Assembly: GCF_039542905.1 (NCBI RefSeq)
Contig: NZ_BAABIS010000001.1
Coordinates: 3,100,001-3,164,000, forward strand
Source: Kitasatospora terrestris
Lineage (GTDB): Bacteria; Actinomycetota; Actinomycetes; Streptomycetales; Streptomycetaceae
Direction of reading: 5' to 3'
Length of the DNA: 64,000 bases
Position numbers and translations under genes: made by a program. Below, one piece after another: positions 35,714 through 44,084 of the stretch. The notes under the pieces were generated by a model. It was not told the origin of the DNA. It was given only the letters and a program-made list of their open reading frames with translations, and searched no databases. Position 1 is the first letter of the stretch, and each line of letters opens with the position of its first letter.

Positions 35714-36697
35714 GTGATTCGCTATCTCGCCAAACGCCTCGGCTACTACGCCGTCCTCCTGGTGGCCGCCGTCTTCCTGGCGTACGCGCTCTCCTCGGCC
35801 GCCCTCGGCCCGCGCACCTACTTCGAGGCGAAGCAGCCCAGGCCGTCCGCCGCCTCGGTGGACCGGCAGTTGACCGCGCTCAACATCAACGACCGCACCC
35901 CGGTGGTGGAGCGCTTCGCCACCTGGTCCGGGGGCCTGCTGCTCCGCGGCGACCTGGGACGGACCATCCACGACACCTCCGTCAACGAGGAGTTCGGCCG
36001 CCGGATCTGGGTCTCGCTGCGGCTGCTGCTGCTCGGCAGCCTGCTCGGCATGGTCCTCGGCGTCGCCGCGGGGGCCTTCGGCGCGGTCCGCCAGTACCGC
36101 TTCTCCGACCGGGCGCTGACCGTGCTCTCCTTCGTCCTGCTGTCCATGCCGGTCTTCCTGGTCGCCCTCTTCCTGAAGAACGGCGCGATCGCCGCCAAGG
36201 ACGCCGCCGGGCACGAGGTGGTCCCCTTCGTCGGGTACGAGACCCCGGGGCTGACCGGCGGCGCCGGCGCCCACCTGGCCGACTGGGGGCTGCACCTGCT
36301 GCTGCCCACCCTCGCGCTGGCGCTTGGCGGGCTGGCCACCTACAGCCGCTACCAGCGCTCCACCATGCTCGACGTGCTCGGCTCCGACTACCTGCGCACC
36401 GCCGAGGCCAAGGGGCTGACCCGGGGCCGGGCGCTGCTCCGGCACGGGCTGCGCACCGCGATCATCCCGATGTCGACCATGTTCGCCTACAGCTTCCTGG
36501 CGATCCTCACCGGCGCGGCTTTCACCGAGACCATCTTCGCCTGGCACGGCATGGGCGAGTGGTTCATCCAGGCGATCAACGAGCAGGACGTCAACTCGGT
36601 GGTCGCGGTCAACCTGTTCGCCGCCGTGGCGGTGCTGGCGGCCGGCTTCCTGGCCGACGCCCTGCACGCCGCCCTGGACCCGAGGGTCAGGTACTGA
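35714..36697 (+). CDS. ABC transporter permease, DppB/OppB type
   Basis: A 327-residue inner-membrane permease with six or so transmembrane segments and the DppB-type cytoplasmic loop (YQRSTMLDVLGSDYLRTAEAKGLTRGRALLRHGLRTAIIP) that contacts the ATPase. The GTG at 35714 is chosen because the protein then begins VIRYLAKRLGYY, as most OppB proteins do, and because it overlaps the stop of the leader ORF. A GTG at 35705 would add three residues. The stop overlaps the start of the next gene (TGATG). The periplasmic loop near 35-95 is long, as in the family. Confidence 0.94.
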   Translation: MIRYLAKRLGYYAVLLVAAVFLAYALSSAALGPRTYFEAKQPRPSAASVDRQLTALNINDRTPVVERFATWSGGLLLRGDLGRTIHDTSVNEEFGRRIWVSLRLLLLGSLLGMVLGVAAGAFGAVRQYRFSDRALTVLSFVLLSMPVFLVALFLKNGAIAAKDAAGHEVVPFVGYETPGLTGGAGAHLADWGLHLLLPTLALALGGLATYSRYQRSTMLDVLGSDYLRTAEAKGLTRGRALLRHGLRTAIIPMSTMFAYSFLAILTGAAFTETIFAWHGMGEWFIQAINEQDVNSVVAVNLFAAVAVLAAGFLADALHAALDPRVRY

Positions 36698-37599
36698 TGA
36701 CCGCCGTCCTCCCCACCGCCCCCGCCGGACCGCGCCCCGCCGTCCCGACCGGCCGGCTGCGCCTGGTGCTGGCCCGGCTGCGGGCCGCGCGCGGCGTGCT
36801 GGTCGGCGGCGCGATCGTGCTGCTGCTGTTCGCCCTGGCCTTCCTCGGCCCGTACCTGACGCCGTACGACTACGCCGCGCCCGACTACGCGGCCATCCGG
36901 CAGCCGCCGTCCGCCGCGCACTGGTTCGGCACCAACGGGATCGGCCAGGACGTCTTCGCGCAGACCCTGCGCGGGCTGCAGAAGTCGCTGGTGATCGGCC
37001 TGCTGGTGGCCCTGCTGTCGACCGGGCTGGCCGGCCTGGTCGGCGCCTGCGCGGGCTACTTCGGCGGCTGGACCGACCGGGTGCTGGTCTTCCTGGTCGA
37101 CCTGCTGCTGATCTTCCCCAGCTTCCTGATCATCGCGATCGTCTCGCCGAAGCTGCGCGGCGCTGGCTGGCTGGCCTTCGTGCTGCTGCTGGCGCTGTTC
37201 AACTGGATGGTCACCGCCCGGGTGGTCCGCTCCATGACGCTCTCCCTGCGGGACCGCGAATTCGTCCGCGCCGCCCGCTACATGGGCGTCGCGCCGCTGC
37301 GGATCGTGCTGCGGCACATCCTGCCCAACGTCTCCTCCTTCCTGATCATCGACGCCACCCTGGCGGTCGGCGGCGCGGTGATGAGCGAGACCGCTCTCTC
37401 CTACTTCGGCTTCGGCGTCCGCCCGCCGGACGTCTCGCTCGGCACCCTGCTGGCCGCCGGCACCGACCAGGCACCGGTCTTCCCCTGGCTGTTCTACTTC
37501 GCAGCCGGGCTGCTGGTGCTCTTCGTCCTCGCGGTCAACCTGATCGGCGACGGACTGCGCGACGCCCTCGACCCGACCTCCGACCGGAGCGGCACGTGA
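36697..37599 (+). CDS. ABC transporter permease, DppC/OppC type
   Basis: A 300-residue partner permease. The N-terminal OppC-type segment is followed by HWFGTNGIGQDVFAQTLRGLQKSLVIGL, a signature of this subfamily, and the EAA loop REFVRAARYMGVAPLRIVLRHILPN. About six transmembrane segments are visible. Coupled to the previous gene by TGATG and to the ATPase gene by GTGA. Confidence 0.95.
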   Translation: MTAVLPTAPAGPRPAVPTGRLRLVLARLRAARGVLVGGAIVLLLFALAFLGPYLTPYDYAAPDYAAIRQPPSAAHWFGTNGIGQDVFAQTLRGLQKSLVIGLLVALLSTGLAGLVGACAGYFGGWTDRVLVFLVDLLLIFPSFLIIAIVSPKLRGAGWLAFVLLLALFNWMVTARVVRSMTLSLRDREFVRAARYMGVAPLRIVLRHILPNVSSFLIIDATLAVGGAVMSETALSYFGFGVRPPDVSLGTLLAAGTDQAPVFPWLFYFAAGLLVLFVLAVNLIGDGLRDALDPTSDRSGT

Positions 37600-39617
37600 C
37601 CACCCCCCTCCTCGACATCAGCGGCCTGGCCGTCGACTTCGGCAGCGCCCCGGCCGTCCGCGGCGTCGACCTGACGCTGCGCCGCGGCGAGACCCTCGGC
37701 ATCGTCGGCGAGTCCGGCTCCGGCAAGTCGGTCACCGCGCTCGCCGTGCTCGGCCTGCTGCCGAAGGCCGCCCGGGTGCGCGGCTCGGTCCGGCTGGAGG
37801 GCCGCGAGCTGGTCGGCCTGCCCGGCCGCGAACTGGCGAAGGTGCGCGGCCGCAGGGTCGCCATGGTCTTCCAGGACCCGCTCTCCGCCTTCACCCCGGT
37901 CTACCGGATCGGCGAGCAGATCACCGAGGCGCTGCGGATCCACCGGAAGCTGGACCGCACCACCGCCCGCCGGCGCGCCGCCGAACTGCTCGACCTGGTC
38001 GGCATCCCCGCCCCGGACAAGGCCCTGGACGCCTTCCCGCACGAGTTCTCCGGCGGCATGCGCCAGCGCGCGATGATCGCCATGGCGATCGCCAACGACC
38101 CCGACATCCTGCTCGCCGACGAGCCCACCACCGCCCTGGACGTCACCATCCAGGCCCAGGTGCTGGACGTGCTGCGCACCGCGCAGCGGGAGACCGGCGC
38201 CGCGCTGGTGCTGGTCAGCCACGACCTCGGGGTGATCGCCGGGACGGCCGACCGGGTCGCCGTGATGTACGCGGGCCGGGTGGTGGAGACCGCGCCGGTG
38301 GACGAGCTCTTCGCCCGGCCCCGGCACCCGTACACCCTCGGGCTGATCGGGGCGGTGCCCCGGCTGGACGGGCGGGGCGGGCCGCTGGTGCCGATCCCCG
38401 GCAGCCCGCCCGCGCCGGGCACGGTCACCGGCTGCCCGTTCGCACCGCGCTGCCCGCTGGTGGAGGACCGCTGCCGCACCGCCGAGCCGCCGCTGGCCGG
38501 GGCGGACGGTCACCTGGCGGCCTGCGTCCGCTCCGAGGAGCTGGCCGCGCGCGGGCCCCGGCCCGAGGAGGTCTACCCGGTGCCGCCGGTGCCCGCCGCC
38601 GAACCGCCCGGCGAGGAGATCCTGCGGGTGGACGGCCTGGTGAAGACCTTCCCGGTGCTCAAGGGCGCCGTCTTCAAGCGGCGGGTCGGCACCGTGCACG
38701 CGGTGGACGGCGTCGACCTGGCGGTGCGCCGCGGGGAGACCCTCGGGCTGGTCGGCGAGTCCGGCTCCGGCAAGTCCACCACCCTGTACGAGCTGCTGGG
38801 CCTGCGGCGGCCCGAGGGCGGTCGGATCGAGCTGCTCGGCCGCGACGTCGCGGGCCTCGACCGGGCCGGCGTCCGGGAGCTGCGGCGGGCCGTGCAGATC
38901 GTCTTCCAGGACCCGATGGCCTCGCTGGACCCGCGGATGCCGGTCGGCGACATCGTCGCCGAGCCGCTGCGGGCGCACGGCGCCGAGCGGGCGGAGATCG
39001 ACCGCCGGGTGCCCGAACTGCTGCGCCAGGTCGGCCTGGAGGCGGACCACGCCGGGCGCTACCCGCACCAGTTCTCCGGCGGCCAGCGGCAGCGGATCTC
39101 GATCGCCCGGGCGCTGGCGGTGCGGCCGCGGCTGCTGGTGCTGGACGAGCCGGTGTCGGCCCTGGACGTGTCGATCCAGGCGGGGGTGCTCAACCTGCTC
39201 CAGCGGCTGAAGGCCGAACTGGGGCTGGCGTACCTGTTCGTCTCGCACGACCTGTCGGTGGTGCGCCACCTGGCCGACCGGGTCAGCGTGATGTACCTGG
39301 GCCGCACGGTCGAGGCGGGCGCGGTGGCCGAGGTCTTCGAGCGGCCCCGGCACCCGTACACCCGGGCGCTGCTGTCGGCCGTGCCGCTGCCCGACCCGGC
39401 GGCGGAGCGGGGCCGGAGCCGGATCCTGCTGCCCGGCGACCCGCCGTCGCCGCGCGAGCGGATCGAGGGCTGCCGGTTCCGGGCCCGCTGCCCGGTCTAC
39501 GCGGCGCTGGGCGATCCGGCGGACCGGGCGCGCTGCGAGCGGGAGTCCCCGACGGCCGGGCCGACCGGTCCCGGGGTGGACCACGTCGCCGCCTGCCACC
39601 ACCCGCAGCGGGGGTGA
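37596..39617 (+). CDS. Fused double ATPase of the peptide transporter (DppD-DppF type)
   Basis: A 673-residue protein with two complete ABC ATPases. The first (about 1-310) has Walker A GESGSGKSV, signature FSGGMRQR and Walker B DPDILLADEPTTALD. The second (about 340-660) has GESGSGKST, FSGGQRQR and RLLVLDEPVSALD. Both carry the Cys-rich C-terminal oligopeptide domain (CPFAPRCPLVEDRC and CRFRARCPVYAALGDPADRARC) found in DppD/DppF. Fusion of the two subunits is common in actinobacteria. It powers the two permeases encoded just upstream. The operon ends in a terminator at 39629. Confidence 0.96.
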   Translation: MTTPLLDISGLAVDFGSAPAVRGVDLTLRRGETLGIVGESGSGKSVTALAVLGLLPKAARVRGSVRLEGRELVGLPGRELAKVRGRRVAMVFQDPLSAFTPVYRIGEQITEALRIHRKLDRTTARRRAAELLDLVGIPAPDKALDAFPHEFSGGMRQRAMIAMAIANDPDILLADEPTTALDVTIQAQVLDVLRTAQRETGAALVLVSHDLGVIAGTADRVAVMYAGRVVETAPVDELFARPRHPYTLGLIGAVPRLDGRGGPLVPIPGSPPAPGTVTGCPFAPRCPLVEDRCRTAEPPLAGADGHLAACVRSEELAARGPRPEEVYPVPPVPAAEPPGEEILRVDGLVKTFPVLKGAVFKRRVGTVHAVDGVDLAVRRGETLGLVGESGSGKSTTLYELLGLRRPEGGRIELLGRDVAGLDRAGVRELRRAVQIVFQDPMASLDPRMPVGDIVAEPLRAHGAERAEIDRRVPELLRQVGLEADHAGRYPHQFSGGQRQRISIARALAVRPRLLVLDEPVSALDVSIQAGVLNLLQRLKAELGLAYLFVSHDLSVVRHLADRVSVMYLGRTVEAGAVAEVFERPRHPYTRALLSAVPLPDPAAERGRSRILLPGDPPSPRERIEGCRFRARCPVYAALGDPADRARCERESPTAGPTGPGVDHVAACHHPQRG

Positions 39618-39628
39618 CGCGAAGGGCG

Positions 39629-39661
39629 GAGCCCCTCGGTCGGGGGAGATCCGAGGGGCTC
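39629..39661 (+). terminator. Terminator of the peptide-transporter operon
   Basis: GAGCCCCTCGG (39629-39639) pairs with CCGAGGGGCTC (39651-39661), an 11-bp perfect stem with an 11-nt loop, 11 bp after the ATPase stop. Confidence 0.85.
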
Positions 39662-39883
39662 AGCGGGGGGTGCGGCGCCGGGGAGGCGTCACACCCAGCC
39701 CTGGTTGCCCCCGTTGGGGGTGGCCGAGGTGCTGTTCGTGGTGGCCGCGGTGCTCTCCGCCTGGAACACCATCCGCGGCCGGGCCGTCGAGATCGCCGGT
39801 ACCCGCGAGTAGGCGCCGCGCCGCCCGCCGAGCGGGCCCGCCGTCCTGGGCCCCGCTCACCGGCCGTGTCCGCCCGCTCACGA

Positions 39884-39913
39884 TTCGGCCGATCGGCCCG
39901 GCCCGTGTAATGT
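39884..39913 (+). promoter_or_regulatory. Promoter of tRNA-Lys copy 2
   Basis: TTCGGC (39884-39889), an 18-bp spacer and TAATGT (39908-39913), 15 bp before the tRNA. The -10 and following bases match copy 1. Confidence 0.5.
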
Positions 39914-39928
39914 TCTCCGGGTCAGCAG

Positions 39929-40002
39929 GCGCCGCTAGCTCAGTTGGTTAGAGCAGCTGACTCTTAATCAGCGGGTCCGGGGTTCGAGTCCCTGGCGGCG
40001 CA
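39929..40002 (+). tRNA. tRNA-Lys (anticodon CTT), copy 2
   Basis: Identical over all 74 nt to the copies at 17223 and 40736, and the identity extends into the flanks (GTCAGCAG before, CACAGACA after). Confidence 0.98.
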
Positions 40003-40010
40003 CAGACACG

Positions 40011-40041
40011 GAAGGCCCCCCGCACCACGCGGGGGGCCTTC
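40011..40041 (+). terminator. Terminator after tRNA-Lys copy 2
   Basis: GAAGGCCCCCCGC/GCGGGGGGCCTTC around CACCAC-type loop bases, a 13-bp stem starting 8 bp after the tRNA. Confidence 0.88.
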
Positions 40042-40063
40042 TGCATACGCGCGGGGGGCGCAG

Positions 40064-40636
40064 ATGGACCTGAACACGTACGCACAGCACTTCGACGGGC
40101 GGCCCGAGGTCTCGTTCCGCACCGACGAGCAGCTCACCACCACCGCGGTCTGGCTCGCCCACCTGCACGGGTACGCCTTCAAGACCGTCTCCGCCGACCA
40201 CGTCGGACACGACCTGACCTTCGTCCGGGACACCCGCCCGGAGGCCGGCCGCCGGCTCGCCTGGCTCCGCGACCCGGTCTCCGACCCGGACTGCCCGGTC
40301 CCGGTCGCCCGCGTCCAGGCCCCGTACGGCTGGACCCCGCCCGGCTGGCCGGCGCACTCGGCCGTCACCGTGCCGCCCGAGCTGCTGCCCGGGCTGGCCT
40401 CGCTCGTCCGCCACGAGCAGATCCGCAACAACCCGGTGGCCACCTGGATCGCCCTGCTGCTGCCGTTCCTGGCCGTCCCGCTGTGCTGGCCGTACGACAC
40501 CACCCGGGCGGTGGCCGTCCAGCTCGGCGTGACCGCGTTCGTCGGTGTGGTCTTCGGCCTGCGCTCGCTCAGCGCCGCGGCGAGCCGGAAGAAGGCCCTC
40601 GCCGCCCGCAGGATCTGGGCCGCGGACCCCGCCTGA
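40064..40636 (+). CDS. Membrane-anchored protein of unknown function
   Basis: A 190-residue protein with a soluble N-terminal part (about 1-128, beginning MDLNTYAQHFDGRPEVSF) and two hydrophobic segments near the C-terminus (about 130-146 and 153-168, WIALLLPFLAVPLCW and AVAVQLGVTAFVGVVFGL), followed by a basic tail. No catalytic motif stands out and I do not recognise the family. It sits between two identical tRNA-Lys genes. The G-rich GCGGGGGG before the ATG is a weak ribosome binding site. Confidence 0.8.
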   Translation: MDLNTYAQHFDGRPEVSFRTDEQLTTTAVWLAHLHGYAFKTVSADHVGHDLTFVRDTRPEAGRRLAWLRDPVSDPDCPVPVARVQAPYGWTPPGWPAHSAVTVPPELLPGLASLVRHEQIRNNPVATWIALLLPFLAVPLCWPYDTTRAVAVQLGVTAFVGVVFGLRSLSAAASRKKALAARRIWAADPA

Positions 40637-40690
40637 CCGCCCGGTGGCGGTGGCCCTGCCGCGCGGCAACGGCTTCCCGGATCAACCGGA

Positions 40691-40720
40691 TTTCAAACCT
40701 CGGGCCCGAGCGTGTATGGT
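40691..40720 (+). promoter_or_regulatory. Promoter of tRNA-Lys copy 3
   Basis: TTTCAA (40691-40696), an 18-bp spacer and TATGGT (40715-40720), 15 bp before the tRNA. Confidence 0.5.
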
Positions 40721-40735
40721 CTTGCCTGTCAGCAG

Positions 40736-40809
40736 GCGCCGCTAGCTCAGTTGGTTAGAGCAGCTGACTCTTAATCAGCGGGTCCGGGGTTCGAGTCCCT
40801 GGCGGCGCA
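40736..40809 (+). tRNA. tRNA-Lys (anticodon CTT), copy 3
   Basis: The third identical 74-nt gene, 807 bp after copy 2, with its own promoter and terminator. Confidence 0.98.
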
Positions 40810-40817
40810 CAGACACG

Positions 40818-40849
40818 GAAGGCCCTCCCGCTCACGCGGGAGGGCCTTC
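40818..40849. terminator. Terminator after tRNA-Lys copy 3
   Basis: GAAGGCCCTCCCGC/GCGGGAGGGCCTTC, a 14-bp stem with a 4-nt loop. It lies 9 bp before the end of the convergent ATP-grasp gene and can serve both directions. Confidence 0.88.
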
Positions 40850-40857
40850 GTCGTGTC

Positions 40858-41673
40858 TCAGCCCGCCAGCATCCGCCGGATCGAGGCCGCCGTCGCCGCG
40901 GCGAAGCGCTCCCGGGTCGCCGGGTCGACCAGGTCGAGCGACAGGTACGGGTTGAGGTCCTCCAGCTCGACCAGGAGCAGCCCGCCCTCCGGGGTGCGGC
41001 AGGCGTCGACGCGCTGGATGCCGTACGGGAGGCCGTTCCAGTCGACGAAGCGGTCGGCGAAGGCGAGGTCCTCGGCGGTGGCCGGGTAGGGCCGCAGCTC
41101 CCAGCGGCGGTCGGGGTCGGGCGCGTACAGGGCGTACTGGAAGTCGCGGTCGACGTAGTAGAAGGAGACCTCGTACCGGAAGTCGATCCGCGGCTGGATC
41201 AGGCTGCCGGGGACGGCCGCCGCGGGCAGCTCCTCGCGGGTGGCGAAGACCAGGCCGATGGAGTCGGCGCCGTCCTTGGGCTTGACCACGTACTGCGCGG
41301 CGTCGGGCAGCGGGGCGTCGGCGCGGTCGACGGTCGGGATGACCGGCAGGCCCTCGGCGGTGAGGTCGAGCAGGTACTGCTTGCCGGCCGTGTCGCCGCG
41401 CCCGGTGAGCGGGTTGTAGACCCGGGTGCCGCGTCGCCCGGCCTCGGCCCGGAACTCTTCGTATGCGGTGAGATAGTTCACAACCGGGCCGCTGTTGCGA
41501 ACCACGACCGCGTCGAAGCCGTCCATCAGGGAGAGCGCGTCCAGCGGGTGGCAGAGCGCGAGGTCGAACTCCTCGCGCAGCCGCGCGGTCAGCGCGACGT
41601 CCTCGTCGCCGTAGCGGCGCCCCCTGGCGGGGTAGGCGAGGTCGGTCACGTACAGGATGCTCGGACGCTTCAT
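40858..41673 (-). CDS. ATP-grasp family protein
   Basis: A 271-residue soluble protein with ATP-grasp features: a lysine-bearing strand (AAQYVVKPKDGADSIGLVFATREEL, about 130-155), PGSLIQPRIDFRYEVSFYYVDRDFQYALY for the central domain and the metal-binding end LLLVELEDLNPYLSLDLVDPA (Glu and Asn ligands). The N-terminal part (ILYVTDLAYPARGRRYGDED) is a pre-ATP-grasp fold. Such enzymes form amide or similar bonds through an acyl phosphate. The substrates are unknown, and no peptide or carrier gene is next to it. The ATG at 41671-41673 is preferred over one three codons upstream. Confidence 0.85.
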   Translation of the reverse strand: MKRPSILYVTDLAYPARGRRYGDEDVALTARLREEFDLALCHPLDALSLMDGFDAVVVRNSGPVVNYLTAYEEFRAEAGRRGTRVYNPLTGRGDTAGKQYLLDLTAEGLPVIPTVDRADAPLPDAAQYVVKPKDGADSIGLVFATREELPAAAVPGSLIQPRIDFRYEVSFYYVDRDFQYALYAPDPDRRWELRPYPATAEDLAFADRFVDWNGLPYGIQRVDACRTPEGGLLLVELEDLNPYLSLDLVDPATRERFAAATAASIRRMLAG

Positions 41674-41785
41674 GCCCGGCACCCTACCCCGGTGCTCTCA
41701 GCGGACTTTAAAGATCAACTTAGGAGAAATAGGACATAGTTCCCTAACATCAGACAAGTCGATCAATCGAGGAGAGCAGCCCAAG

Positions 41786-44044
41786 GTGCCCCGAAGTACG
41801 AAGAAACGGCCGAAGCGCACCGGCTGGCGCCGCCTGGTGCCGACCTGGAGGACGACGCTGGCCGGCCTGGTCGCGTCGATGGTCCTCGGTGTGGGCCTGT
41901 TCGCGCTGGGGGTGGCCCTGGTGCAGGTCCCGGACGCGCACGCCGCCGCGACCGCGCAGTCCAACACCTGGCTCTACCAGGACGGTTCGGTGCTCGCCCG
42001 GACCGGCCAGACCAACCGCACCATCGTCGGCCTGGACAAGGTCTCCGCGGACGCCCAGCACGCCGCGCTCGCCGCCGAGGACCGCGACTTCTACGGCGAG
42101 GGCGCGGTCAACCTCAAGGGCATGGCCCGGGCCGCGCTCAAGACCGCGAAGGGCGAGGGCACCCAGGGCGGGTCGACCATCACCCAGCAGTACGTGAAGA
42201 ACGCCTACCTCAACCAGAAGCAGACCCTGGGCCGCAAGGTCAAGGAGGTCTTCATCGCGATGAAGGTGGACGCGACCGAGTCCAAGGACGAGATCCTGGC
42301 CGGCTACCTCAACACCTCGTACTACGGCCGCGGCGCGTACGGCATCCAGGCCGCCGCACAGGCCTACTTCGGCGTGGACGCCGACAAGCTGGACCCGGCG
42401 CAGGGCGCCTACCTCGCCACCCTGCTGAACGCCCCCAGCGCGTACGACGTCTCCACCGCCTCCGCCGCCGGCAAGGAGCGCGCGGTGGCCCGCTGGAACT
42501 ACGTGCTGGACGGCATGGTGCAGAAGGGCTGGATGTCCGCCGCCGACCGCGCGGACACCGCCTTCCCGGAGGTGCGGGCGCCGAAGAGCGCGCTGGGCCT
42601 GTCCGGCCAGGCCGGCTACCTGGTGCAGGCCGCCACCGACTACCTCACCTCGAACGGCATCGTCAGCGAGGCGCAGCTCGCCCAGGGCGGCTACACCGTC
42701 ACCCTCACCGTCGACGCCGAGCGCCAGCAGGCGCTGCAGGACTCCGTGCAGGCCCAGCTCACCGACAGCCTCGACCCCGCCAAGCGCAAGGCGGACGCCG
42801 CCGCCCAGGCCGGCGCCGTCTCGGTCGACCCGAAGACCGGCCAGGTGGTCGCGCTGTACGGCGGCGCCGACGCCACCAAGCACTGGATCGACAACGCCAC
42901 CCGCACCGACTACCCGGCGGGCTCCACCTTCAAGGCGCTCACCCTGGCCGCCGCCCTCGACAGCGGCGCCCGCACCCAGTCCGGCGAGCGGATCACCGCC
43001 GACACCGTCTACGACGGCACCAACCGCCGTCCGGTGAAGGGCGCCAAGGGCGTGCCGTACGCGCCGCCGAACGAAGGCGAGCGCAGCTACGGGCAGATCA
43101 GCCTGCAGCAGGCCACCGACTGGTCGGTCAACTCGGCGTTCGTGCAGCTCGCCCAGGACACCGGGCTGGAGAAGGTCCGGCAGACCGCGGTGGCGCTCGG
43201 CCTGCCCGAGTCCACCCCGAACCTGAAGGCGCTGCCCTCGATCCCGCTGGGCACCTCCACGCCGAGCGCGCTGCAGCTGGCCGGGGCGTACGCCACCATC
43301 GACAACGACGGCAAGCAGATCACCCCGTGGCTGGTGAAGGGCCTGCAGCAGGGCGGCGAGCAGGTCGCGCTGCCCGAGCACAAGGCCACCCAGGCGATCT
43401 CCCAGGACGCCGCCCGGGCCACCACCTCGATCCTGCGCGGCGTGATCGACGACCAGGGCGGCACCGGCTACCGAGCCGCGGCGCTGAACCGCCCGGCGGC
43501 CGGCAAGACCGGCACCACCGACGACTCCAAGTCGGTCTGGTTCGCCGGCTACACCCCGGACCTGGTCACCGTGGTCGGCCTGTTCGGCCAGGACCCGACC
43601 ACCGGCAACCAGGTCTCCCTGGACGGCGTCGGCGGCCAGGGCAGCGCGGCCGGCGGCCGCTTCCCGGCGCAGATCTGGACGGCGTACATGAAGTCCGCGC
43701 TCGCCGGGCAGCCGGTCCGCGACTTCGCCGAGGCCGCCCACCGCCCGGCCGCCTCCACCCCGTCGGCGACGCCCGGCGATTCGCCGTCCGCGACCCCGGA
43801 GTCCACGCCCACCGCCCCGGCCACCCCGTCCGCGCAGGGCCCGGACGCCACGCCGAGCGGCACCGCGACCACCCCGGGCCGCCGGCCCAGCCGCACCCCC
43901 AGCAGCCCGGGCACCCAGAGCGCCACCGCCACGCCGAGCAGCGGTGCCTCGGCGACCAGGAAGCCCACCCAGACCCCGTCGCCCGACGGGGAGGGCGCCG
44001 TGGACGGCACCACCCGGGTCGAGCAGGACCAAACTGCGAGATAG
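41786..44044 (+). CDS. Bifunctional class A penicillin-binding protein (transglycosylase/transpeptidase)
   Basis: A 752-residue cell-wall polymerase. Residues 1-45 have a basic cytoplasmic tail and one membrane anchor (TLAGLVASMVLGVGLFALGVALV). The glycosyltransferase 51 domain (about 80-255) has AALAAEDRDFYGEGAVN with the catalytic Glu, GGSTITQQYVKN and RKVKEVFIAMKVD. The transpeptidase domain (about 330-640) has PAGSTFKAL (SxxK), SVNSAF (SxN) and AAGKTGTTDDS (KTG). The last about 100 residues are a Ser/Thr/Pro/Ala-rich tail. The GTG at 41786 follows GGAGAG. It diverges from the ATP-grasp gene across an AT-rich 112 bp. Confidence 0.96.
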   Translation: MPRSTKKRPKRTGWRRLVPTWRTTLAGLVASMVLGVGLFALGVALVQVPDAHAAATAQSNTWLYQDGSVLARTGQTNRTIVGLDKVSADAQHAALAAEDRDFYGEGAVNLKGMARAALKTAKGEGTQGGSTITQQYVKNAYLNQKQTLGRKVKEVFIAMKVDATESKDEILAGYLNTSYYGRGAYGIQAAAQAYFGVDADKLDPAQGAYLATLLNAPSAYDVSTASAAGKERAVARWNYVLDGMVQKGWMSAADRADTAFPEVRAPKSALGLSGQAGYLVQAATDYLTSNGIVSEAQLAQGGYTVTLTVDAERQQALQDSVQAQLTDSLDPAKRKADAAAQAGAVSVDPKTGQVVALYGGADATKHWIDNATRTDYPAGSTFKALTLAAALDSGARTQSGERITADTVYDGTNRRPVKGAKGVPYAPPNEGERSYGQISLQQATDWSVNSAFVQLAQDTGLEKVRQTAVALGLPESTPNLKALPSIPLGTSTPSALQLAGAYATIDNDGKQITPWLVKGLQQGGEQVALPEHKATQAISQDAARATTSILRGVIDDQGGTGYRAAALNRPAAGKTGTTDDSKSVWFAGYTPDLVTVVGLFGQDPTTGNQVSLDGVGGQGSAAGGRFPAQIWTAYMKSALAGQPVRDFAEAAHRPAASTPSATPGDSPSATPESTPTAPATPSAQGPDATPSGTATTPGRRPSRTPSSPGTQSATATPSSGASATRKPTQTPSPDGEGAVDGTTRVEQDQTAR

Positions 44045-44084
44045 CACCTTACGAAGGGGCGGGTCCGGCTGACACAATGCCCCG

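Larger units (their letters stand above)
39618..39928. other. Intergenic region between the transporter operon and tRNA-Lys copy 2
   Basis: It holds the operon terminator and the tRNA promoter. A plus-strand stretch around 39720-39812 could read VAEVLFVVAAVLSAWNTIRG, a membrane-like peptide of about 30 residues ending in TAG, but no convincing start or ribosome binding site is present, so it is not called. Confidence 0.5.

Noticed and set aside
39614..39910. 98-codon plus-strand ORF after the transporter operon
   Set aside because: It runs through the operon terminator and the tRNA promoter and has a shadow-like Arg/Gly/Pro composition with no ribosome binding site.
17223..40002. A genomic island integrated at tRNA-Lys
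   Set aside because: There is no integrase, excisionase or attachment-site-like partial tRNA copy, and the genes between the tRNA copies are ordinary single-gene units with the same composition as their neighbours.
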